Source: Mesocentrotus franciscanus
Lineage: Eukaryota; Echinodermata; Echinoidea; Camarodonta; Strongylocentrotidae
DNA length: 64,000 bases
Direction of reading: 5' to 3'
NCBI GenBank assembly: GCA_037976565.1
Contig: CP137666.1
Location: 61,192,605-61,256,604, forward strand
Both the position numbers and the translations under genes were made by a program. A model generated the notes under the pieces. That model worked only from the letters and a program-made list of their open reading frames with translations. It searched no databases and was not told the origin of the DNA. Position 1 is the first letter of the stretch; each line of letters starts with the position of its first letter. Positions 55,276-64,000 of the stretch are shown piece after piece.

Positions 55276-56521
55276 TGAAAAAAGACAGTTTCCCCATTAT
55301 ACTATATAAAAATAATAAAAATTACATAGAGATCACCTAAATTACCGAATAATAGTTACCACGTATTTATGGTTTCATAATTATCTGGGTTGCCCCCCCT
55401 TCTCCATTCTCCCTATATCGTATACGCGTGATACCTCCCTTATAATTTGAACCCCTACTTCTTGTTCCCCTTCAAAACCTCAAGTATACTATCTCACTTT
55501 TTTTTTAATGATCACGATAATCTAAAGAAATGCATGACTGGTCCTAACATTTCCTACGTCTGCTTGTACATCATCATTTATGTGTGAAAATAATCAACCC
55601 GATGAACTCAATCAGATTTTTGTCAATGATTTTATTGTTGAATTGAATTTTGAAATAATACTAGGCCACATTTACTCATTCTCTGAGAAATAATTCATCC
55701 TTTTTAATTTAAGTTTTACGCAGGGCTGTTTGAAAATTATTACCCAGGACTTCTGCTAACCGGACAACTACACCTAGATTACACAAGACAAAAACTCCCT
55801 AAAGTGGAATAGTATGAAAAAGGGGGATACATAATTATTTGAAATAATGGGGCAATCGTTCGGCCGGTAATTATCCGATGTAATTGTCCTAAGAGAAAAT
55901 GTCTTAGGTCCTTGTCTGTTTAAACTTTTTGCCGTTTCTTTTTTTTTGTAAGATTGTCTTTCAACTGTCGGTGACCCAACATTTGCTGGGGTGATATTTA
56001 TTCTGGAATTCATAGATACAATTCCTAGTCAGAAGTGTACAAGGCGAGAGGGGATTTTGAAAGTACCAACATTAGTGGAACCGCAAACTCATTCGGACAG
56101 TGAAATTGCCTATTTTTAAAATAAAATTTAATACGTTATGATGAAATTACGTTTTCATTATGTTAAAGCGTCAAAATTTGTTGATCATACACTTTGCTCG
56201 CAAGCAGTAATTGATAAATCTACATTCGGGAAAGAAACATCACCCCCCCCCTCACAACACATATTGTGTTTGTAAACCTCTGAGCCTCTTGGGCAAGGGT
56301 TAGGATTGCAACCAGGTTTTGGGTCAGGTTAATTAGGGTTGTTTGGTCTAGGGATGAAGATGGAAATTCGATGAGTTTCAGAAAGTCACTACAGGGCAAT
56401 TTCAAATGTTGCCGGAGCATAATGTCTTATAACTCGACCATCTGTGCTCAGCCAGTTGTTGAAACCGCTCCAATCCGAGGCAACGTACTAGAAGACGGCG
56501 GAGAGGGCGTATACCCTTATC

Positions 56522-56817
56522 CAGTGGCGGATCCAGGGGTGGGGCCGGCGGCCCGGCCCCTCCCTAGAAAAAACATGTAAAAACACCCTTTTTGGAAAAA
56601 AAGAAGATGGGCCCCTCCTGGCGCTCCAGGGGAGGGTGGTGGTGAAATTGTTTTTCTTCAATTTTCGAAGGCCCCCCCCCCCTACTGAGCGAAAAATCGA
56701 CCGGCACGATTTTCAAATTGTCAATTTTCGGAGGCAAAAAAAAAAAAAAAAAAATTGCTCACTACCCCCCGCCCCTTTTTCGGCCCCCTCCCTTGCCGCC
56801 GGCTGGATCCGCGCCTG
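56522..56817 (+). mobile_element. MITE-like element, CAGTGGCGGATC ends, copy 3
   Basis: Left end CAGTGGCGGATCCAGG and right end CTGGATCCGCGCCTG form imperfect inverted repeats. The interior is GC-rich with poly-C and poly-A runs and differs from copies 1 and 2. No target-site duplication seen. Confidence 0.6.
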
Positions 56818-57005
56818 TGCGTAGATCCCTGACATAACAATCATAATGAATAGAAAACCGGTCTATTGAATTCAGTACGCGTGGAATTCCCTAACCGATG
56901 AAATGGGAAGCTTGTCTATTAAATTCTGTTATCAATAGCTGGCATCAGGAGTATTTGAATAGTTACGAAACAAACTACTCAGATCTTTCTGACATGGCAT
57001 CAATA

Positions 57006-57308
57006 GGCCATTTTCGTAATGTAACCAAATTTAATGCATAAGTCTTTGTGAAGTGCCTCAATACAATTTATTTCATTCTCCAGATAAGAATAATAGTATT
57101 TTAATAGTCAGAATGCAAACTGCATACTATTAAGTGTTGCTAGGTAGGTCAAGCCATAATGTTTATCCTACCTGGCAACAACTAATGTATGCAGTTCGGA
57201 TTCTGTCTATTGAAATACTATCATCCTTATCAGGTGCATGAAATGATTTGTATTGAGGCACTTCACAAAGACTTATGCATTAAATTTGGTTACATTACGA
57301 AAATGGCC
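57006..57308. mobile_element. Foldback MITE, 303 bp, TA-flanked
   Basis: The outer about 60 bp at each end are perfect or near-perfect inverted repeats (GGCCATTTTCGTAATGTAAC to GTTACATTACGAAAATGGCC), and the inner parts are also largely complementary (AACTGCATACTATTAAGTG against ACTAATGTATGCAGTT). The dinucleotide TA flanks both ends (57,004-57,005 and 57,309-57,310), as for Tc1/mariner-type insertions. No coding capacity. Confidence 0.88.
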
Positions 57309-57867
57309 TATTAATGAATTGAAAAGAAAACGTCCCTCCCTTCCTCGGTGAAGCGTGCATAATTATGTTCGTCTTTTTTATCACGTTCAATACACAAATA
57401 GGCCAAGCTGCGAAAAGTGAATGAGAGAAGAAAATAATTATATGTGAGAGTTTCAAGTCATAAAAGTAGAGCTGGTTCAGCGCTTTATTTAATGAGGTAC
57501 ATGCAGCGCAGAGGCTCATTCTCCTTGTCTGGGAGGGCAAGCTCTTTCAATATATTATCGACAGGAAAGAAATAGGCTGGGACTGTAGGGTAATTTCAAG
57601 AGAGGACAACAACTTCAAGATCGTTCAAAATAATGCTGGAAAATAGAAATTAAAATGCTATCGGTTTTCAAACCAATATGATATGAATGAAATTAAAATA
57701 TTTAGGATTTGGGCGCAAATGCAATCGAGTACCACTATACGCTGTCGGGGCCAATGAGCTAAGCTGGCCCTGACAACTGAGTTTTCCCCTACGTTTTTCC
57801 TCTTCTCAGCGATAGAAAGTATTAATTTGAAGGAAATAAATTGAAATTAGCAATGAGGCACATCAGT

Positions 57868-57931
57868 CTCGTGGATAAGCGATCGCCTCGTATTTGGAAG
57901 GTAGCGGGTTTGATACTAAGCGTGTGCGGTT
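57868..57931 (+). mobile_element. tRNA-like SINE head
   Basis: GTGGATAAGCGATCGCCTCG and, after a spacer, GCGGGTTTGATAC resemble the A and B boxes of a tRNA-derived SINE. No recognisable body follows. Confidence 0.5.
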
Positions 57932-58974
57932 TTTTTTTTAGGGGGGGGGTGGGGGATTATCTATAGAAAATAAACGGATGTTCAACCCATTTTCATCTGA
58001 ACAGAGTGAATATTTTATACGAACTGCACGAAGGACAGCAATCCTGTTTTATCCATCACACATAAAATGATTCAATACATTTTCGTGGTTGGGCTAGTCA
58101 ATTGTTTTTATAAGCCAAAAAACAAAAAAAACAACAACAACAGCCAAAGACGGACGGGCACATTTTCACTGGGGGAGGGTGTACTGTGGCATCTTTCCCG
58201 AATATTCAGTTTACTAATGGTGTTTCGTCTGTAAAATAAACTAGATAAGGTGTATTGTTCACATATTCTCTAGCCTCGCTGCCCGAATATAAGTTTATTG
58301 CCTGAATGTGAGGTGACGGTTGTCCAAATATAGGCCGGGGGTGCGGGGGCTACATTCCTTAGCCCCCAGCTTTGTACGCCCTAGCCGAGGGCCTACACAA
58401 CAACAACAGTCCGTGGTAACTTGTTGCTGTGTATATGGACAAAGTTAGAATTACAATAATAAACATGTTTGGAGCCCTCTAAACATTTTTTTAAATGTCA
58501 AGATAACATGGAGGGGAGTCCCCATTTTCACCATCGAAATATCGGTGATCTACGTACTACATGTTTAGTAAGTCACGTTTTTTCGCTTGTACCGTATACC
58601 TAGAGAGCTCTGCGGTGTTATAATGAATAAGTACAGTTCCTGCGATATCGTGCGTGCGAAAAGTGACATCATCGTATCAAGGAAAATAAACCCGGCAGGA
58701 AGGACATGACAAATTCTTTTTGAAGGATAATTACAAATGCTGTCAGCATTTCTATACATTTTTCAATTATGAAAGAACTTTAATTTTTAAATGGATGTAC
58801 TTAGAAGATGACAGAGGTGGGAACAAATACACAGTTACGAAGATCTGTGCAGCAGCAGGCGCAGGTACGTAGTTATTTGAATGAATTGTCACTGCGTAAA
58901 GGAATGCCAACGTCAAACCAAATCCTGTGTGTGTGTGTAGTGGAGCGCGAGCGGACCGGGGACGTGACGGGATC

Positions 58975-59215
58975 GGGACTAACTAGCGTTAATTGGCACC
59001 CATACCCCTGCGTGAAGAGTGATGTAAACAAAGCCTAAAATGCGTTTGTGATCACCCACTCCTGTACCCGACTAGCCTTAAGGGCTTGGTGATAATGTGA
59101 AATATTGATATTGATATCACCAAGCCTTAACTGGCTCCCATAGCCGCATGCGGAGAGGCAGGTAAACAAAGCATAAAATGCGTCCGAAATCACCCCTCCG
59201 CACACCCGACCAATA
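58975..59215. repeat. Diverged tandem duplication, about 110-bp unit
   Basis: Two copies share TTAA-TGGC-CCCATA, GTAAACAAAGC-TAAAATGCGT and ATCACCC-CTCC-ACCCGAC (58,990-59,080 and 59,125-59,212). Confidence 0.65.
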
Positions 59216-61346
59216 TTGGACAGTGGCCTCGATGAATTTTATGCCACTTATACTTCTAATTGCCTACGCAAATTAAAAATCCCACGTAAAACTAAGGAAA
59301 TATTAGCAAATATCTTACCAGAGCGATACAGCCTGGGTTACTCTTCACGTGTACCGTGGGAATTCACAAGCTCGGTACAATTAGGGTGTCTGATCGCGCA
59401 CCCGATGTTGTGTGCTAAAATCCTTCCCATAGAGATTGCACGCAGCCCTATGCAGTCTACGTACATTGCGCGACCATGCAAAATTGGTCAATGTTTTTAT
59501 CACCAAATTGAAATTCAAACCTAAATCGCTTGTGATCCTGAAGGTGAAACTCAATAAATGAGGTGTCATATGAAAGAGCAGGTTTTTCTCCATATTTCCC
59601 AAAGGGCTCACTCGAATTCTAAAAATATCTTGATCAAAACAGCGATTTAAACATCGTTTCCATCGTAGCTCGATCTTTGCCACTTTCCTGAACCGAGCCC
59701 CCAGGCTTATGTAGGGCTAGACGTAAGGAAAATATCCCAGCACTTATTTTTCGCTAGCCCCAAGGGATCACAAGCGATTACAGTTTGAAAATACCCTTCC
59801 CCACATTTTTCGGATCAGCTAAGCAGGGAGGCGTGAGCTCCGCGCCGGCCGAACCCATGGTGATAGCGCGTAAAATCTGCACATGAATAAACATCAGACC
59901 GCATGTTTACAAACCCGGAAGTGGGTGCCCATTGAAGACAATGGATTGCCAATCGCGCATCATTTAAGCAACAAGCGTACGCTTGCACGCGTACGTGTAC
60001 GCTTGCATATTGCGCAATTTAGCTGTTGTGCTAAATTTAGCAAAACAACATAACTCTGCGTGTACGTCTTTTCGCCGATTCTTACAAAAATGGATGAATA
60101 TTGTAAGGAATTGAAGGGGCTGTAACTTTTGATAGAAACATCGGTGAGTCTTGAAATTTGAAATGTATTATTCTGAGTGAATAATTTTTTCAATTATCCA
60201 ACCATAATGGTGAAAAACGATCCAAAAGGGAAAATTGAAAAATCGTTCAGACACCCTAGTACAATGGTGTTGACCTCTGACTGGAACTTCTGTAAATATG
60301 CTGCTACCGTGTAAATGCGCTGTAACACTCATACCCGCTGTTTGAATCGTTTTTCCGAAGTAGGATCTGGAGCTCCAATGCCTTCGGCGGCAGAGCTCCC
60401 TGGAGTTGGATGATAATGAGCTAACATGCGATTTACAGTACAAAAGCGCTGACCTCTCACAGGAGTCCGCGATGTCAGTTTAGCCGGAAAAAAAAAAATG
60501 TGGTGTACACAAACAAATATTTTGATAGTGACGACAATTTCATATTTACTTTAGTGTACACACTGTACTAAGCCTAAGGCGCACACACAGAGTTCGCAAA
60601 ATTTAGTAAACTCCTTGCGCATGTGCCTTTTTAAGACTAGGTGATTATCAATATCATATTTTATATTGTCAGTCACCTAGACAGAAATAACCGTCTGGTA
60701 TTGTCAACCTTCCCCATACACACAAGGTTCCCCTTATGGCTCGCACAAGGGGGAGTAAACTATCAATTTTCGCCAGAATCAGGTGAAAAACTTTCTCCCC
60801 AGTTTTTTTCTTTAATTTTATCTAATTGTCTGATTCCTAAATTATCTATATTAATTTCTCATATGAAATTAAAAGAATTCTAAATATATACTCAACAAAA
60901 TGACAAAAAGGAGAAATTTAAGTCCTTACTTTACACGAATCTGTCTTATGCCATCTCAGAACCTGCGAGCTGTAGAATTCCATGCATTCAAAATTGTGAT
61001 CTATGACATGACCCGGCTGTTATACATGTATTTCTTGGTCAACATACCAAAAACAAAGCCAATAGCCAGATTTGAGATAGGATTTTATTAATATTATAAT
61101 ATCAATGGGTCAGCTGGGTCGGGCTCGTACATTGTACATAGCTATTGGAAGTTCAACAATTTTTTAAATGAATATTCATGATATTCACATCAAGATGGCT
61201 GATGAAAATCCTGTTGAAGACAAGTATTTCTTGAATTAAAAATGACTTGAGAGCTAAATGAGCAAGCTATCGTAAGTAAAAGAATATATTTCAGTATTTG
61301 CTATTTTCTACAATAACGGGGAGTGTAATTTTGCAGCCAAAATGGA

Positions 61347-62382
61347 TGTATGAAGACAAAAAGAATGAAAAAAACTTGTAGCATCTCATTCATCTGGAAG
61401 ATGGAACTAAACACCCCAAAATGCCAGGTCATCACTGTCACTAGGAAAAGAACTCGCATCAACCACCAGTACTTGCTGAATGGTGTTGCTCTGGACTCTG
61501 TGACACCCACCAAGTACCTGGGCATCACCATCACACGGGACTTGAAGTGGAATCAGCACATCGCCAGCACCTGCTAGAAAGCAAAAAACACCCTTGCTTT
61601 CCTCAAGAGAAATCTGAAGATTAACTCTCCTGTAATAAAGACCCTGGCGTACAAGGCCCCCGTTGGTCCATTAATGGAGTATGGAAGTGCAGTATGGGAC
61701 CCTTCTGGCCGAAGATCCATTGACTAGTTGGAAATGGTCCAAAGACGCGCCGTCAGATTTGTCCTTCATCGCTACCATAACACATCAAGCGTTGGAGAAA
61801 TGATCAGTCAATTGGGATGGCCTTTTCTGTAGACCCTTAGAGAGCACTCCAGACTAGCCCTCTTCTACAAAATCCACAATGAGACTGTGGATTTTGACCC
61901 AACAAACCACATCACTCCTGTGATAAGACCATCAAGGACAGTTCACGCTGATGGGTACCAGCTCCACAGGTCCAGAACTGAACAACACATGCATGGAACT
62001 TTCTATTTCTACCAATAGACGTAGTAAAGGCTCCATTGGTAGAAGCATTTTGTCAACTACTGACGAAATGCAATGGCTAAATCCAGAACCAGACAAGAAG
62101 ATTTTTACTTGCACCTTATGTAAATAAGACACTCAGCACCTCACGTCCTTTGTGATACACACACCCCTTTCATCTGCAAGAATCTTCAGGAGTGAAGGAG
62201 GCAGATTATGACGAAGAAGAGAAGAAGATCTCGGTCCGGCAGAACCGACCCATTCCCTCGCCTCACTACCCATACGATGTGCAGACCCTATACAGTCTCT
62301 GTATAGAGGTGGTGAGTGGAGCCAGCTTGGGGTTTGGAAGTGGAAAGCAGATAATGATGATGATGATGATAATAATATTATA
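61347..62382 (+). pseudogene. 5'-truncated LINE, reverse-transcriptase C-terminal end
   Basis: The translated frame has motifs of non-LTR (CR1/L2/jockey-like) reverse transcriptases near the end of the domain: NTPKCQV, TPTKYLGITITRDLKWNQHI, TLAFLKRNLKI, LMEYGSAVWDP and MVQRRAVRFVLHRYHNTSSV. Three in-frame TAG stops (61,575; about 61,722; about 61,830) break it. It ends in a 3' region with (GAT)n/(AAT)n at 62,355-62,382, the usual LINE tail. No endonuclease or earlier RT part is present. Confidence 0.85.
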
Positions 62383-62428
62383 GATATAATGACTGCTATG
62401 AGAGGCATAGTTGTTATTATAGGATCAA

Positions 62429-62493
62429 GGGGACGTTACATCCTGCTATCACCCGAGGCGTACCAAGGGGTCATAGCAGGATGTAACGTCCCC
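62429..62493. repeat. Perfect 21-bp inverted repeat (hairpin)
   Basis: GGGGACGTTACATCCTGCTAT at 62,429 and its exact reverse complement at 62,473, with a 23-nt loop. It lies about 45 bp after the LINE tail; it may be the end of a small element. Confidence 0.85.
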
Positions 62494-62574
62494 GAGAGCC
62501 CAATTTGGACAGTGACTCATTCGCTTGACCATCGATTTTCAGCCTGGCAGTGGCACTAATATCCTTTTTTCAAG

Positions 62575-62660
62575 ACATTAATCCACATTTGCCACTCTAC
62601 AGTCTACACCCAGGTGAAAATGGGTACCCAATATGCTAGAATGCTACATATTTGGCTGCT
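62575..62660 (+). mobile_element. SINE core fragment
   Basis: ACACCCAGGTGAAAATGGGT shares the core phrase with the copies at 22,690 and 32,334. No tRNA head. Confidence 0.5.
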
Positions 62661-63179
62661 TGACTATAGTATGACTAGGGGCAAGGCCATTAAAAAAACA
62701 AACATGTTTAGCGTCCTGCCTTTTTGAAAAATAGAAAGAAGGAGGTCCTTTTATTTATTTATTTTTTCTTTTTCTAAAGATTGCTCGATACATTTTTTTC
62801 TGACGTCCAGCAAGTCGGGCTATTTTTCAAAATTGTTCATGTTTTTTCATTTAAAACAAATTAAAAAAACAAAACAAAGGAAAACAGAAATATGAAGAAG
62901 AAAAAAATCAAGCAGGTGGCCTAATAATGTTGGAGGGCATGTGCGCTAAATGAGAAGCAACCATTATCATTATGATAAACTAGTGCAACAAGTCTGCATA
63001 TTTGGGCAATGGGAACAACTCATTTTAGTCCTCATCCTGCCATTCCTTGAAGACATTTTGAGAAGAGGATGTGGTTTGACAGTACTCTGTGAATGATTAA
63101 GACTTGTTTCTTGTCACAGGATATGGCTGTCTGACTCATTAGGGCAAGCTTGTTTCCACTGCGGCTTCATTTGAGGGCT

Positions 63180-64000
63180 GACATGTATACATGTACATGT
63201 ACATGTACACAATGGACCTTTATGGATTATCTGCTTTACTAATAGATTGTGCATGACTTAGATATTTGCAATTTGATGATTCTGTGCAATGTGTCTTGTG
63301 CAACATACATGAACCGTGTATATCTCATGCCACATATGTACATCAAAACATAAAGAATCTCTTGATATGACCATGGCATTATAACGGTGCTTTCTGCTAT
63401 CACTACCAATCATTAACTAGTCATTTTAACCATATCAAGAGATTTTTCACTTAGAAAATGATATGGATGAATGTCATATATACCTGTACATGTTATTGTT
63501 ACAAGTACAGGAAACATTGCATTGCATCATCTATTGTAGTTGTTGTTGTAAAATATACTGCCTTCAATGTACATGTAAATACATGTATCATATTCATTCA
63601 CATGAATGTGAGTATGAATGTCTACATCGTGATATGGTGTGGATGTACTTACTGTACATTTGTGCAGTAGACCTGCTATTCTGTACACATGTGTACCATC
63701 ACCATGACTCACTCAATTAACTAAATTGCTACAATGATGCATCAATGATGCATCTATATTGCATGAAACAGAAGGTAGGGCTGATCTTAATGTACTGTAC
63801 ATGTACAAATACATACATGGCATACATGTGCATGTAAATTATATAGCATTCACTGAATTCCAATGTGCTGTATTGTAGGGTATTGTGGCTGAGACTGTTT
63901 CAATACTGTACAATCCTGTACATGTGCAAGTGGTTGTATGACACATGCTCCTGGGACACTCCGTCCACACCAATGTCCTACATGTACATTGCATTGTAAT
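63180..64000. repeat. TACATGTA-rich tract
   Basis: Many self-complementary ATGTACAT/TACATGTA motifs, including ACATGTACATGTACATGT near 63,188-63,207. Imperfect hairpins are frequent. No gene. Confidence 0.7.
63356..63444. repeat. 14-bp inverted repeat
   Basis: AATCTCTTGATATG at 63,356 and CATATCAAGAGATT at 63,431, with 61 bp between. Confidence 0.7.

Larger units (their letters stand above)
53644..64000. other. Gene-free right flank rich in transposon remnants
   Basis: Between the minisatellite and the right edge I find no exon chain or convincing open frame on either strand. Recognisable elements are listed separately. The parts 53,644-54,590, 55,280-56,500 and 60,480-61,340 show nothing I can name. 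Confidence 0.6.

Noticed and set aside
59216..59524. Plus-strand open frame of 102 codons
   Set aside because: No recognisable motif and no splice partners; it lies in repeat-like sequence.

Overview
This is a eukaryotic window: long AT-rich introns, GT-AG splice sites, tRNA-derived SINEs, a CR1/L2-like LINE remnant and many simple repeats. The style of the SINEs and of the ACATGTA-rich repeats, and the large secreted modular protein, fit a marine deuterostome, most likely an echinoderm such as a sea urchin. That placement is an inference (about 0.6); no species-diagnostic gene is present.

Two genes lie head-to-tail on the minus strand. Gene A runs from a start codon at 39,394 down to a stop at 10,526. 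I assembled 30 coding exons whose splice phases all match and whose summed length (5,901 nt) is an exact multiple of three, giving a protein of about 1,966 residues. In order it has a signal peptide or signal-anchor (about 21-36), a Cys-rich EGF-like region (46-92), a cadherin-like repeat (about 95-195), a basic linker with three furin-type sites (198-276), eight copies of a beta-sandwich-like repeat that I cannot assign to a named family (278 to about 1610), an F5/8 type C (discoidin) domain (about 1612-1773), and a C-terminal region with two Asp-box motifs (1824-1831 and 1864-1871). I see no second membrane segment, so it is probably secreted or matrix/surface-associated. Gene B is a partial tandem paralogue (exons 7,684-7,750, 4,854-4,929 and 910-1,001). 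It has the same exon phases and even the same 76-nt exon 2, and continues beyond the left edge.

Upstream of gene A, 40,106-53,643 is one uninterrupted minisatellite of 59/60-bp units (about 228 copies, estimated from length). Its forward strand is about 85% pyrimidine and contains almost no stop codon in any frame, so it produces phantom ORFs up to 2,790 codons long. It has visible higher-order structure and starts only about 0.7 kb upstream of the gene A start codon.

The right part, 53,644-64,000, has no gene I can support. It holds transposon debris: a degenerate CGGAATTATG repeat field, MITE-like elements with CAGTGGCGGATC-type ends, a near-palindromic 303-bp foldback element flanked by TA, a SINE head, a 5'-truncated LINE with stops in its reverse-transcriptase end, and a TACATGTA-rich tract. 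Introns contain SINE copies and microsatellites, several of which begin within about 30 nt of a splice donor. Everything was read by eye; no alignment or database search was run.
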